From: Algibacter amylolyticus
GTDB lineage: Bacteria; Bacteroidota; Bacteroidia; Flavobacteriales; Flavobacteriaceae
Length of the DNA: 64,000 nucleotides
Assembly (NCBI RefSeq): GCF_014202225.1
Contig: NZ_JACHGE010000002.1
Coordinates: forward strand, 62,001 to 126,000
Direction of reading: 5' to 3'
Part shown: piece by piece, positions 45,080-54,292 of the stretch
Position numbering within the stretch: the stretch's first letter is position 1
Layout of the letters: every line of letters begins with the position of its first letter
Translations under genes and position numbers: made by a program
The notes under the pieces: model-generated
Told to the model about the DNA's origin: nothing
Seen by the model: the letters and a program-made list of their open reading frames with translations, nothing else
Database searches by the model: none

Positions 45080-45108
45080 TTTTAATTGGTTTGGTTAATT
45101 ATAGCTTT

Positions 45109-45116
45109 CAAACATA
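45109..45116 (-). promoter_or_regulatory. -7 box of the DUF5723 gene
   Basis: TATGTTTG on the minus strand, exact TAnnTTTG match, 29 bp before the start. The rest of this 426-bp gap holds only the terminator at 45382. Confidence 0.55.
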
Positions 45117-45381
45117 CAATAAATATTAAAATAGAAAACCGCTACATGAGGGATTTTGTTTAAGAATATTTTAATGTACTGAATAATAGTGTGTTTGTGT
45201 TTTTTAATAGAGCGTGGCAATAATAAAATCGTTTTGAATTTCACTTTAGTTATTTCGGTAAGCTAAAAGAATTTAAGGTAAATAGAGTGAATTTAATATT
45301 AAGTTTATGTTTCGAAAAAATTGAAAATGTTTAGAAAGTAAAAGTTGTTTCATAATTAAGATTATTAAGTTTAGCATACAC

Positions 45382-45408
45382 AAAAAAATAGGAGGCGAAA
45401 CCACCTAT
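45382..45408 (-). terminator. Terminator of the small membrane protein gene
   Basis: On the minus strand: ATAGGTGG / CCTCCTAT stem with one central mismatch and a TTTCG loop, followed by seven Ts. Outer bases TTAGCATA / TATGCTAA could form a competing longer stem. It lies about 100 bp after the stop at 45506. Confidence 0.65.
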
Positions 45409-45505
45409 GCTAAAAAATAATCTAAGGGAGATTTTTAATTTAAAACAAAATGTTTTTCAACTAATAATATAATCGATGAATAGTATTTAAACAGGTAGAA
45501 AAGGT

Positions 45506-45691
45506 CTATTTAAAGAAAAACTTTATAGCCGAAATCATTAATATAAAACCAATGAAGGCAACTAAAATCCAAATACTACCGCTATAAAAACGCTTATGTA
45601 GTTTAAAGTCCTTTCGGTAAGTGTAGGCAATAACAATAGCGAACACTATGAAGAAAATAATTCCGAAAATGATTTGACCTTTACTAAACAT
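45506..45691 (-). CDS. Small two-helix membrane protein
   Basis: 61-residue protein starting MFSKGQIIFGIIFFIVFAIV, then the basic loop YRKDFKLHKRFYSGS and a second helix WILVAFIGFILMISAIKFFF. This helix-RKD-LHK-Y-G-helix plan is familiar from conserved small flavobacterial proteins without assigned function. The frame is open to an ATG at 45784, but the exact -7 box at 45707-45714 lies inside that extension, so the start at 45691 is preferred; the leader would be about 10 nt. Confidence 0.7.
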   Translation of the reverse strand: MFSKGQIIFGIIFFIVFAIVIAYTYRKDFKLHKRFYSGSIWILVAFIGFILMISAIKFFFK

Positions 45692-45706
45692 ATAGTTACT
45701 TTTATG

Positions 45707-45714
45707 CAAATTTA
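45707..45714 (-). promoter_or_regulatory. -7 box of the small membrane protein gene
   Basis: TAAATTTG on the minus strand, exact TAnnTTTG match, 15 bp before the start at 45691. Confidence 0.5.
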
Positions 45715-45812
45715 TAGAATATTCGTGAGATTCCCTCCTTATAACTATTTGTATTTGTGGGAATGAATAAACAAATATTTCCACGTATTGTAAAAGACAA
45801 AAAAAAGTATTT

Positions 45813-46199
45813 ATGAAAAATAAAATCGAGGATGTAAAAGCATTTCATACCGCTTTTAAAATAGGGCACAGAGAAACTCCAAAGGCCGATTTAGGGACAG
45901 ACAAAAACACCTTACGTTTCAACTTAATGAAAGAAGAAAATGAGGAGTACTTTGAAGCCGCAAATAACAACGATTTAGTTGAGGTAGCAGATGCTTTAGG
46001 CGATATGCTTTACATTTTATGTGGTACTATAATAGAACACGGCATGCAATATAAAATTGAAGAAGTTTTTGAGGAAATACAGCGCAGTAACATGAGTAAA
46101 TTAGGAGAAAATGGCGAGCCTATTTATCGAGAAGACGGCAAAGTCTTAAAGGGGCCTAATTATTTTAAACCAAATATAAAATCTATTTTAGATAAGTAA
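45813..46199 (+). CDS. All-alpha NTP pyrophosphohydrolase (MazG/HisE-like)
   Basis: House-cleaning or nucleotide-metabolism enzyme releasing pyrophosphate from NTPs. Metal-binding acidic motifs: LMKEENEEYFEA (about 38-49) and LVEVADALGDMLYILCG (about 55-71), which match the E-x-x-E and E-x-x-D signatures of the superfamily. 128 residues with a C-terminal GxPxxRxDGKxxKGPNYxxP segment, as in phosphoribosyl-ATP pyrophosphohydrolase-like proteins of this phylum. No his genes nearby, so a HisE role is unlikely. Confidence 0.82.
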   Translation: MKNKIEDVKAFHTAFKIGHRETPKADLGTDKNTLRFNLMKEENEEYFEAANNNDLVEVADALGDMLYILCGTIIEHGMQYKIEEVFEEIQRSNMSKLGENGEPIYREDGKVLKGPNYFKPNIKSILDK

Positions 46200-46257
46200 A
46201 TTTATAACTTAATTATAAATACATATGAACTCGTTAATGATTATAAATATATTTTAA

Positions 46258-49200
46258 ATGAAAAAAATTGTTGTTGTTTTAATTATTGTATTCGGTTTTA
46301 TTATCAGCAGTTGCAGTAATAAAAGAGATGGTGTAGCAAAAGTGTTAGTGTTTTCAAAAACTTCGGGTTACAAACACAAATCAATTCCAGCAGGAATAGC
46401 GGCTATTAAAAAACTTGGCTCAGAGGTTGGTTTTGATGTAGATACTACAAAAAACGCCAATTTATTTACCGACGATAATCTAAAAAACTATAGTACCGTA
46501 ATATTTTTAAGTACTACAGGAAATGTTTTAGACAATAAACAAGAAGCAGCTTTCGAGCGATACATTCAAGCAGGTGGAGGTTACGTTGGTATTCATGCAG
46601 CAACCGATACGGAATACGATTGGGGTTGGTATACAAAATTAGCGGGTGCTCAATTTTTAAGTCATCCACGAGGCACTCCAGAAGCCGATTTTATTGTAAA
46701 AGATAAAAATTTTATAGCAAACAAGCATTTAAAAGATACTATATGGCATAGAACCGATGAATTGTATAACTACAAAAACATGAATCCAGATGTTAATGTG
46801 TTATTAACGCTGGATGAGTCGTCTTATAAAGGTGGAGAAAATGGCGATTTTCATCCTATTGCTTGGTATCATGAGTATGATGGAGGACGCGCATTTTACA
46901 CTGGTGGAGGGCATACTGCTGAAAGTTTTGAAGAACCAGATTTCTTAAAGCATATTTTAGGAGGTATTCAATATGCAATCGGAAAAAATGAAAACTTAGA
47001 TTATAGCAAATCTACGACTCAAATTCCTCCAGATGCCGATCGTTTTTCGAAAGTAACATTAAAAGAAGGTGATTTTTTTGAACCTACAGAAATGACGGTT
47101 CTGCCAAATAGCGATGTACTTGTTGCAGAACGTAGAGGTAAAATTAAATTATATAAGGAAGCCACAAAAGAATTAATAGATGTAGCTAATTTAGATGTGT
47201 ACGATAGAACATTACACACACCTAAAGTAAACGCAGAAGAAGGTGTTTTGGGTTTGCAGAAAGACCCTAATTACGCTACCAATAATTGGATTTACGTGTA
47301 TTATAGCCCAACAGGTGATGCATGGGTAAACCGCTTATCTCGATTTAAGTTTAAGGATGATGTATTTGATATGGCATCAGAGCAAGTTATTTTAGACGTC
47401 AATTCAGATAGAGAAATTTGTTGCCATACAGGAGGTTCTATTGCATTTGATGCTAATGGATTACTATATCTTTCAACCGGAGATAATACAACACCTTTTA
47501 ACGAGAAAAATGTAGAATACGTAAGTAGTGGCTATGCGCCATTAAACGATATACCAGGGCATGAGCAATATGATGCCAGACGTTCATCAGGAAACACAAA
47601 CGATTTAAGAGGTAAGATTTTAAGAATTAAAGTGAATGAAGATGGTAGCTACAGCATTCCAGAAGGCAATTTGTTTGCTGAAGGCACTGAAAAAACAAAG
47701 CCAGAAATTTATACCATGGGACACCGTAATCCATACCGTATTTCCATAGATCCTAAAAAAGGCTATTTATATTGGGGCGAAGTAGGTCCAGACTCTAGAA
47801 AAGACGATTTTAAAAATCGTGGACCAAAAGGTTACGATGAGTTTGGGCAAGCACAAAAAGCAGGTAATTTTGGATGGCCGCTGTTTATAGCCAATAATAT
47901 CCCGTATGTAGATTATGATTATGAAACAGGAGAAAGTGGTGTTACCTTTAATCCTAGTAAACCCGTAAACGATTCAAGAAACAATACAGGACTTAAAATA
48001 TTACCAGAAGCAATGCCTGCTTTTGTGTATTATCCATATGCTAAGTCTGGAGATTTTCCGCAATTAGGTACTGGAGGCCGAAATGCTATGGCTGGACCAA
48101 CCTATTATTCAGATTTGTTTCCTAACGGTGGCGGATTACCAAAATACTACGATGGTAAGGTTATTGTATACGATTGGGTACGTGGTTGGATGATGGCTAT
48201 AACCAATTTTGAAGATGGTAGTTTTAATAAAATGGAACCTTTTGCTCCAAATGTAGAAATTAATTCTGCTATGGACATGGAACTTGGTCCAGATGGAAGA
48301 CTATATATTTTAGAGTATGGTAGTGGATGGTACAGCCATAACTTAAACTCGTCTTTAGGCTATATTTCCTTTAATGCGGGTAATAGACCGCCAGTAATTG
48401 AAACTGTAACAGTAAATAAAAATTCTGGAACCGTACCTTTAACCGTTACAGCTAAAGCCAAAGCTATAGATCGCGATGGCGATAGTATGACTTATTTGTG
48501 GGATTTAGGTAATGGGGAAACCAAAGAAACCACAGAGGCTGAAATAACTTATACTTACAACAATATTGGTGAGTACAACGTTGCTTTAGATGTTAAGGAT
48601 GATAAAGGCGGCATAACGCATACCAATTTATCTTCAATAGTTGCAGGAAATTCAACACCAGTAGTTAATGTCGATTTGTTGGATGGAAACACATCAACCT
48701 TTACTTCGGGGAAACCTATAAAGTATAAAGTAACAGTAACCGATCCCGATGGCAATACAGATGTTAATCCTGATAATATTTTTGTGTCGGTTGATTATTT
48801 AGAAGGCTTGGACGAAGCTAATGTAGCACTTGGACATCAACAAGTTTCTGCCGAAATTACAGGTAAAGCCTTAACTCAAGCTATGGATTGCAAAGCCTGC
48901 CACAAAGAAAAAGAAGCATCAATAGGGCCAAGTTACTTAGCCGTAGCACAAAAATATAAACACCAGAAAAAAATTATTCCGTATTTGCAAAATAAAATTG
49001 TGAATGGTGGCGGTGGCGTTTGGGGCGAAGTTATGATGCCTATACATCCAAGTATTTCTAGCGATGAAACAAGACAAATAGCAACTTATATTATGTCGTT
49101 GGTAAAAAATAGTGGTGATAAAAAATCATTACCTCAAGAAGGAAGTATAACACCAAGCACTTCAAAAGACGATAATGTATTGGTGCTTAAAGCAAGTTAT

Positions 49201-49272
49201 ACAGATAATGGTTTAAACGGAGTAAGACCATTAATTGGAGCGGCATCGGTAAGACTTAACAGAGAGAAGTAA
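46258..49272 (+). CDS. Multidomain lipoprotein: ThuA + sugar dehydrogenase + PKD + cytochrome c
   Basis: Lipoprotein signal (IISSCSNK). Domains in order: ThuA-like, about 28-245 (VLVFSKTSGYKHKSIPAGI, GGGYVGIHAATDTEYDWGW); a PQQ-type glucose/sorbosone dehydrogenase beta-propeller, about 262-690 (EMTVLPNSDVLVAERRGKI, GHRNPYRISIDPKKGYLYWG, AMDMELGPDGRLYILEYGSG); a PKD domain, about 710-795; and a c-type cytochrome with heme site CKACH (878-882). Met in the MMPIHP segment is a possible distal ligand. Probably an envelope sugar oxidase passing electrons through its own heme. 1004 residues. Followed by a strong bidirectional terminator. Confidence 0.9.
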   Translation: MKKIVVVLIIVFGFIISSCSNKRDGVAKVLVFSKTSGYKHKSIPAGIAAIKKLGSEVGFDVDTTKNANLFTDDNLKNYSTVIFLSTTGNVLDNKQEAAFERYIQAGGGYVGIHAATDTEYDWGWYTKLAGAQFLSHPRGTPEADFIVKDKNFIANKHLKDTIWHRTDELYNYKNMNPDVNVLLTLDESSYKGGENGDFHPIAWYHEYDGGRAFYTGGGHTAESFEEPDFLKHILGGIQYAIGKNENLDYSKSTTQIPPDADRFSKVTLKEGDFFEPTEMTVLPNSDVLVAERRGKIKLYKEATKELIDVANLDVYDRTLHTPKVNAEEGVLGLQKDPNYATNNWIYVYYSPTGDAWVNRLSRFKFKDDVFDMASEQVILDVNSDREICCHTGGSIAFDANGLLYLSTGDNTTPFNEKNVEYVSSGYAPLNDIPGHEQYDARRSSGNTNDLRGKILRIKVNEDGSYSIPEGNLFAEGTEKTKPEIYTMGHRNPYRISIDPKKGYLYWGEVGPDSRKDDFKNRGPKGYDEFGQAQKAGNFGWPLFIANNIPYVDYDYETGESGVTFNPSKPVNDSRNNTGLKILPEAMPAFVYYPYAKSGDFPQLGTGGRNAMAGPTYYSDLFPNGGGLPKYYDGKVIVYDWVRGWMMAITNFEDGSFNKMEPFAPNVEINSAMDMELGPDGRLYILEYGSGWYSHNLNSSLGYISFNAGNRPPVIETVTVNKNSGTVPLTVTAKAKAIDRDGDSMTYLWDLGNGETKETTEAEITYTYNNIGEYNVALDVKDDKGGITHTNLSSIVAGNSTPVVNVDLLDGNTSTFTSGKPIKYKVTVTDPDGNTDVNPDNIFVSVDYLEGLDEANVALGHQQVSAEITGKALTQAMDCKACHKEKEASIGPSYLAVAQKYKHQKKIIPYLQNKIVNGGGGVWGEVMMPIHPSISSDETRQIATYIMSLVKNSGDKKSLPQEGSITPSTSKDDNVLVLKASYTDNGLNGVRPLIGAASVRLNREK

Positions 49273-49311
49273 GCTAGCTTTTAAAATCTATTATTCAGAA
49301 TTAAAAAATTA

Positions 49312-49347
49312 AAAAAGCCTCTAAAATATTATTTTTAGAGGCTTTTT
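49312..49347. terminator. Bidirectional intrinsic terminator
   Basis: Perfect 15-bp stem AAAAAGCCTCTAAAA / TTTTAGAGGCTTTTT with a short loop, T runs on both strands, between the converging dehydrogenase and ilvE genes. Confidence 0.9.
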
Positions 49348-49367
49348 CTTTGAGTTATTGTTTTAGA

Positions 49368-50432
49368 TTAAACTTGATAACGCCATCCAAAAATATCTTC
49401 GGCTTTATTAGTTTGTATATCTGTAATACGTTTTTTCAAGAAACTAGCGTAAGTTTCATCAAGCTTTGGTAATTCGTAATCTGCATCCTTATAACCAAAT
49501 CCGGCTATTGGCGAAATTACAGCAGCAGTACCAGCTCCAAACATTTCTTTTAACGATCCGTTTTTGGCAGCTTCAACCACTTCGCTAACCGTTATTTTTC
49601 TAACTTCAACGTTTATACCTTCCTTTTTAGCAAGTTCAATAATACTTTTACGCGTAATACCATCAAGAATTCTATCGCTTGTAGGTCCTGTAATTAAAGT
49701 ATCGTTAATACGAATAAAAATATTCATTGCACCAGCCTCTTCAATATACTCGTGTGTATTATCGTCGGTCCAAATTACCTGTTGGTAACCTTTATCAATA
49801 GCCAATTGCGTTGGGTAAAACTGACCAGCATAGTTACCACCAGCCTTAGCAAAACCAACTCCACCATTAGCAGAGCGCGAGTATTTTTCTTCAATTAAAA
49901 CACGAACTTCACCAGCAAAATAAGCCCCAGAAGGCGCAGTACAAATAATAAATTTATACTCATCGGCAGGCGATGCATGAAAACCATTACCAGAAGCAAA
50001 TACAAATGGTCTTATGTATAACGAGCTTCCATCTTTTTTAGGAATCCATTCTTGGTCAACCTCCAAAAGTGCCTTTAAACCATCCATAAAATAGTTTTCA
50101 GGTAATTCAGGAATTGCCAAACGTTTAGCCGAAATATTCAAACGCTTAAAATTATCTAATGGTCTAAATAACCAGACATTTTCATCCACATCTTTATAAG
50201 CCTTCATGCCTTCAAAAATAGACTGCCCATAATGAAAAATTTTAGCCGATGGATCCAACACAATAGGTTGGTAAGGCAGCACTTTTGGCGCTTGCCATTT
50301 TCCGTCTTTAAAATTGCATTCTAACATATGGTCAGAAAAAACACTTCCAAACTTTAAGTTGTCAAAATCTACCTCGTTAATTTTCGAAGTTTTCGTCTTT
50401 ATAATCTCGATGTCGTTGATTATAGAATTCAT
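49368..50432 (-). CDS. ilvE: Branched-chain amino acid aminotransferase
   Basis: PLP enzyme (fold type IV) transaminating Leu, Ile and Val with 2-oxoglutarate. FHYGQSIFEGMKAYKD (about 66-81), FRPLDNFKRLNISAKRLAIP, and the PLP-Lys region VGFAKAGGNYAGQFYPTQ are clear; EEAGAMNIFI and GITRKSIIELAKKEGI follow. 354 residues, the longer BCAT-II-like form. An exact -7 box at 50454-50461 gives a leader of about 15 nt. Its products feed valine-derived isobutyryl-CoA, a possible link to IcmF. Confidence 0.95.
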   Translation of the reverse strand: MNSIINDIEIIKTKTSKINEVDFDNLKFGSVFSDHMLECNFKDGKWQAPKVLPYQPIVLDPSAKIFHYGQSIFEGMKAYKDVDENVWLFRPLDNFKRLNISAKRLAIPELPENYFMDGLKALLEVDQEWIPKKDGSSLYIRPFVFASGNGFHASPADEYKFIICTAPSGAYFAGEVRVLIEEKYSRSANGGVGFAKAGGNYAGQFYPTQLAIDKGYQQVIWTDDNTHEYIEEAGAMNIFIRINDTLITGPTSDRILDGITRKSIIELAKKEGINVEVRKITVSEVVEAAKNGSLKEMFGAGTAAVISPIAGFGYKDADYELPKLDETYASFLKKRITDIQTNKAEDIFGWRYQV

Positions 50433-50453
50433 ATTCCAAGTTATTTGTTAATA

Positions 50454-50461
50454 CAAATTTA
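50454..50461 (-). promoter_or_regulatory. -7 box of ilvE
   Basis: TAAATTTG on the minus strand, exact TAnnTTTG match, 22 bp before the start. Confidence 0.55.
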
Positions 50462-50526
50462 AAGAAAAACGTTTTTAAAAAAGCGGTATATTTACACAAA
50501 TCCAATAAAATCGAAATATTTGTTCT

Positions 50527-51030
50527 ATGAAGTCAATTTCTTTAGTAATAATATGCGTTTTAATGTTAATTTCTTGCAATAATAAAACTAAGGAAGAGGT
50601 TAAAAACACAGCAAAACAAGAAAAAGTAGAATATGCATCATTCGGAGAAGTCATAATTCCTAACGATGCTATTGCGGCAACTTCTATGGCTGCACATTAT
50701 AAAACCATGAAAAGTGGCGATAGTATTAACTCTAAAATTATAGCAACGGTTAACGATGTTTGTCAAGCCAAAGGCTGTTGGATGCGTTTAAATTTAGACG
50801 ACCAAAACGAGGTCATGGTAAAATTTAAAGACTACGGTTTTTTTGTACCCAAAGACATTAAGGGTAAGCAAGTTATAATAAACGGAAAGGCATTTGTAAC
50901 CGAGGTTTCTGTCGATGAGCAAAGGCATTACGCCGAAGACGCTGGAAAATCACCTCAAGATATAGCTGCAATAACCACTCCGAAACGTACATATTCTTTC
51001 GAGGCGGATGGCGTTTTAGTGGCGAAATAA
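50527..51030 (+). CDS. DUF4920 lipoprotein
   Basis: Lipoprotein signal (VLMLISCNN, Cys at about 17). The core contains IATVNDVCQAKGCWMRLNL (about 77-95), VMVKFKDYGFFVPKDIKGKQ and INGKAFVTEVSVDEQRHYAED, matching DUF4920, an OB-fold-like domain with two conserved Cys and a Trp-Met. The Cys-x4-CWM motif suggests metal or heme handling, but the function is unestablished. Dispersed repeat E follows the stop. Confidence 0.8.
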   Translation: MKSISLVIICVLMLISCNNKTKEEVKNTAKQEKVEYASFGEVIIPNDAIAATSMAAHYKTMKSGDSINSKIIATVNDVCQAKGCWMRLNLDDQNEVMVKFKDYGFFVPKDIKGKQVIINGKAFVTEVSVDEQRHYAEDAGKSPQDIAAITTPKRTYSFEADGVLVAK

Positions 51031-51041
51031 TCTAATAATAT

Positions 51042-51133
51042 TTTGGGCGTTACCACAAGGGTCGCGCTTTTCATTACAAGTCCTCGCGCCTCCTACGTCG
51101 GGCTGTGGGCTTTTCATTCCAATCCCTAACGCA
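51042..51133 (-). repeat. Dispersed GCGTTAGGG element, copy E
   Basis: On the minus strand: TTGCGTTAGGGATTGG, AAAAGCCCACAGCCCGACG, TAGGAGGCGCGAGGACTTG, then GCGCGACCC and GTGGTAACGCCCAA. Same orientation as copy D, 11 kb away. Located between two genes in the same direction. Confidence 0.85.
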
Positions 51134-51256
51134 ACCTTTTGCTAAAACCTATGCTCAACCTGTCAGTTCTATTTATTTGCTATCATTGGGTCATGCAAAC
51201 ATCAAAATAGAAGCGAGTATTAAAAAATATAATTATAATATCAATACTATAACCCC

Positions 51257-51949
51257 ATGAAACGCGAAATAATAATAACAGGCGATGGCTCGACCACCAT
51301 ACAAATTCCAGAATGGAACGAGCAATACCATTCCATACATGGCGCTATACAAGAGGCTAATCATGTATTTATAAAACATGGGTTACAGCATTACAATACA
51401 TTATATTGCAGTAAAGAAGCAGATTCAGAATCTAAAAATATAGGCATTCTAGAAATTGGATTTGGTACTGGTCTTAATGCTTTTATTACCCTAATAGAAG
51501 CGCAAAAACTAGGCTTACATATAAATTATACGGGTGTGGAAGCTTACCCAGTTTCTCCTCAGGAAATCGATGCACTTAATTATACCAATTCATTACAAAC
51601 CGAAAACAGCGATATACTTTTCAATAAGCTTCATAGCACCACTTGGGAAGAAGCTCATAAAATACACGATGACTTTACATTAACTAAGCGGCAGCAATTT
51701 TTTTCGAAAATAAAGGATGTTGAGGAATATAATATCATTTATTTTGATGCCTTTGGAGCACGTGTTCAACCCCAGTTATGGACAGAAGATATTTTCGAAA
51801 TCATGTTTAAAGCCTTAAAGCCAAAAGGTGTTTTGGTAACGTATTCGGCTAAGGGTAGCGTTCGTAGAGCTATGCAAGCTGTAGGGTTTAAGGTAGAAAG
51901 ACTACCCGGACCTCCAGGAAAACGCGAAATGTTAAGAGCTAGTAAGTAG
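51257..51949 (+). CDS. mnmD: tRNA 5-methylaminomethyl-2-thiouridine methyltransferase (MnmD)
   Basis: SAM-dependent methyltransferase completing mnm5s2U34 in the tRNA wobble position. ILEIGFGTGLNAFITLIEA (about 73-91) is the SAM site. The later YFDAFGARVQPQLWTEDIF (about 161-179) and GVLVTYSAKGSVRRAMQAVG, then LPGPPGKREMLRA, are diagnostic of the MnmD half of MnmC. The oxidase half (MnmC1) is absent, as usual in Bacteroidota, giving a standalone 230-residue protein. Confidence 0.93.
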   Translation: MKREIIITGDGSTTIQIPEWNEQYHSIHGAIQEANHVFIKHGLQHYNTLYCSKEADSESKNIGILEIGFGTGLNAFITLIEAQKLGLHINYTGVEAYPVSPQEIDALNYTNSLQTENSDILFNKLHSTTWEEAHKIHDDFTLTKRQQFFSKIKDVEEYNIIYFDAFGARVQPQLWTEDIFEIMFKALKPKGVLVTYSAKGSVRRAMQAVGFKVERLPGPPGKREMLRASK

Positions 51950-52066
51950 TCTTCAGTAAACAATACTCAGTGGGCTGGCGATAATAAAGTGTTTTTGGGG
52001 TTTTATTCTTTATTCTACTTTTCTTTTGTGGCTCAGTGCTGTAACGAGATGTTTTTATAGCTTTTA

Positions 52067-52147
52067 GTCTTCCGTCTTCCGTCTTCCGTCTTCCGTCTTC
52101 CGTCTTCCGTCTTCCGTCTTCCGTCTTCCGTCTTCCGTCTTCAATCT
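52067..52147. repeat. CTTCCGT heptanucleotide tandem array
   Basis: About 10-11 perfect head-to-tail copies of CTTCCGT, decaying at the right edge into CTTCAAT, CTTCCAA and CTCCCAT up to about 52165. The same unit in degenerate form lies at 587-684. Located between mnmD and the epimerase gene. Confidence 0.92.
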
Positions 52148-52242
52148 TCCAACTCCCATCTTCGTCCCTTAAATGTGTTAAACCTTATATAAAACATTAG
52201 TACATTGATTATGCATTTTGTAACTTTAATAAAAAAAGAAAA

Positions 52243-53145
52243 ATGCGTGTTTTAATAACAGGAGCTACAGGTTTAGTTGGTGGTGAAATAGTTAAACTTT
52301 GCCACGAAAAGGAGATAAAAGTCAACTATTTAACAACTAGTAAATCTAAAATTGTCCAAAAAGAAAATTATAAAGGGTTCTATTGGAATCCTAAAACAAA
52401 AGAGATCGACTCAAGTTGCTTTGATGGTGTCGATGCTATAATAAACTTAGCAGGAGCAACGATTTCTAAACGGTGGACGTCCAGCTACAAAAAAGTAATT
52501 CTTTCTAGTAGAACAGAGACTATAACTTTATTAATAAGTACATTAAAATCTATAAAACATACTGTTAAACATGTGGTTTCGGCGAGTGCTATTGGTATTT
52601 ATCCCGATTCGCTAACAAAGTATTACGATCAATCTTCGAGCGAAATTAGCACATCCTTTTTAGGGCAAGTCGTGTCGGTTTGGGAACAAGCTATCGATGG
52701 CTTTGAAGCGCTAAATATTCCCGTTTCTAAAATCAGGATTGGCCTTGTGTTATCAAACAAAGGTGGTGCGCTTAAGGAAATGGTTAAACCTATAAAATTA
52801 GGCGTAGGTTCTGCATTTGGTTCGGGTAAGCAATGGCAGTCATGGATTCATATTCAAGATTTAGCAAACCTGTTTTTATATGTTTTAGAACATAAGTTAT
52901 CTGGTGTTTATAATGGTGTTGCTCCAAACCCGGTTTCTAATACCGAGTTAACAAAAACGGCTGCCAATGTTTTATCTAGACCTTTATTTATGCCTAACAT
53001 TCCAAAAGGTATAATGAAGTTGGTTTTAGGAGAAATGCACATTTTATTGTTTGAAAGTCAGCGGGTAAGTTCTAAAAATATAGTAAATAGGGGATTTTCT
53101 TTTAAGTACAATTATTTAGAACCAGCTTTACAAGATTTACTTTAA
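52243..53145 (+). CDS. TIGR01777-type NAD-dependent epimerase (YfcH-like)
   Basis: Extended SDR-family protein. N-terminal NAD(P) motif ITGATGLVGGEIVKL (about 5-19); DAIINLAGATISKRWTSSYK (about 65-84) is the TIGR01777 signature; VVSASAIGIYPDS holds the Ser of the catalytic site and SKIRIGLVLSNKGGAL follows. The C-terminal DUF1731 segment is visible as RPLFMPNIPKGIMKLVLGEM. 300 residues. Substrate unknown in the family. A near -7 box, TAACTTTA, lies about 20 bp upstream. Confidence 0.9.
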   Translation: MRVLITGATGLVGGEIVKLCHEKEIKVNYLTTSKSKIVQKENYKGFYWNPKTKEIDSSCFDGVDAIINLAGATISKRWTSSYKKVILSSRTETITLLISTLKSIKHTVKHVVSASAIGIYPDSLTKYYDQSSSEISTSFLGQVVSVWEQAIDGFEALNIPVSKIRIGLVLSNKGGALKEMVKPIKLGVGSAFGSGKQWQSWIHIQDLANLFLYVLEHKLSGVYNGVAPNPVSNTELTKTAANVLSRPLFMPNIPKGIMKLVLGEMHILLFESQRVSSKNIVNRGFSFKYNYLEPALQDLL

Positions 53146-53300
53146 GCTTCAGTAGTAATTATTCTTTTAATTCATTTTAAAAACATACAACGCAAGAGTA
53201 AAGAAGTTTGTTTTTGGTACGCTATGCTTTCCGCGAAAGCGATATGTTAAGCATTTCTAAAACTTATATTCCTTTGGTAAGAACTTTTAACTAACTTTCC

Positions 53301-53308
53301 TATCTTTG
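53301..53308 (+). promoter_or_regulatory. -7 box of the dual immunophilin gene
   Basis: TATCTTTG, exact TAnnTTTG match, 22 bp before the ATG at 53330, with TTTG at 53273-53276 upstream. It rules out use of the in-frame ATG at 53306. Confidence 0.6.
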
Positions 53309-53329
53309 CACATCTTAAAATTTAGAACA

Positions 53330-54262
53330 ATGCAAGACGGATTATACGCAAAATTTAATACTACAAAAGGAGAAATTCTTGTAAACTTAGAGTATACAAA
53401 AACACCAGGAACAGTTGGTCATTTTGTTGCTTTAGCAGAAGGAAACTTAGAAAACTCGGTTAAACCTCAAGGAACACCATATTATGATGGTTTAAAGTTT
53501 CATAGAGTTATTCCAGATTTTATGATTCAAGGTGGATGTCCACAAGGGTCTGGAGCAGGAAATCCAGGTTATAAGTTTGACGATGAGTTTCATCCAGATT
53601 TAAAACACGACGGACCAGGAGTATTGTCTATGGCTAATGCAGGACCAGGAACTAACGGAAGTCAGTTTTTTATAACGCACGTTGAAACTGCTTGGTTAGA
53701 TGGTAAACACACAGTTTTTGGTAAAGTTGTTACGGGACAAGATGTTGTTGATGCTATTGCTCAAGGCGATAAAATTGATAGTTTAGAAATTGTAAGAGTA
53801 GGAGCAGATGCCGAAGCTTTTAATCCTGTTGAAGCTTTTAGAACTTTTGAAGGCTCTAGAGAAAAAAGAGAAGCAGCCGTTAAAGCCGCTGCCGAAGCAG
53901 AATTAAACAAGTTAGCTGCTGGTTTTGATAAAACTGAAAGTGGTTTACGTTACCAAATTCTTCAAAAAGGAGATGGTGTAAAGGCAGAAAAAGGACAAAC
54001 GGTTTCTGTGCATTATAAAGGTCAATTATCTGACGGAACTGTTTTTGATTCGTCTTACAAACGTAACTCTCCAATAGATTTTCCATTAGGAGTTGGTCAA
54101 GTAATTCCGGGATGGGATGAAGGTATTGGATTATTAAAAGTTGGCGATAAAGCACGTTTTGTGATTCCTAGCCATTTAGCTTACGGAAGTGCAGGAGCTG
54201 GAGGCGTTATTCCACCAGATGCTACTTTAATTTTTGATGTTGAGTTAATGGGCGTAAGCTAA
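53330..54262 (+). CDS. Dual immunophilin: cyclophilin fused to FKBP
   Basis: Peptidyl-prolyl isomerase with two unrelated catalytic folds. Residues about 1-165 form a cyclophilin ([47 protein letters not shown]) with the catalytic Arg. About 166-205 is a charged helical linker ([20 protein letters not shown]). Residues 210-310 form an FKBP ([60 protein letters not shown]). No signal peptide, so cytoplasmic. The start is MQDGLYAKF; the earlier frame would overlap the promoter box. Followed by a strong terminator. Confidence 0.93.
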   Translation: MQDGLYAKFNTTKGEILVNLEYTKTPGTVGHFVALAEGNLENSVKPQGTPYYDGLKFHRVIPDFMIQGGCPQGSGAGNPGYKFDDEFHPDLKHDGPGVLSMANAGPGTNGSQFFITHVETAWLDGKHTVFGKVVTGQDVVDAIAQGDKIDSLEIVRVGADAEAFNPVEAFRTFEGSREKREAAVKAAAEAELNKLAAGFDKTESGLRYQILQKGDGVKAEKGQTVSVHYKGQLSDGTVFDSSYKRNSPIDFPLGVGQVIPGWDEGIGLLKVGDKARFVIPSHLAYGSAGAGGVIPPDATLIFDVELMGVS

Positions 54263-54292
54263 AATATAACTTAAGTATTATACAGGTTATCG

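Noticed and set aside
45371-45413. Two alternative stems (TTAGCATA/TATGCTAA and the inner stem) as a riboswitch
   Set aside because: The DUF5723 promoter lies downstream of it on the minus strand, so it is not in a leader; a terminator for the small membrane protein gene explains it.
53225-53240. GCTTTCCGCGAAAGC palindrome upstream of the dual immunophilin gene
   Set aside because: Short, single copy in the window, more than 60 bp from the promoter box; could be an operator but nothing supports it.
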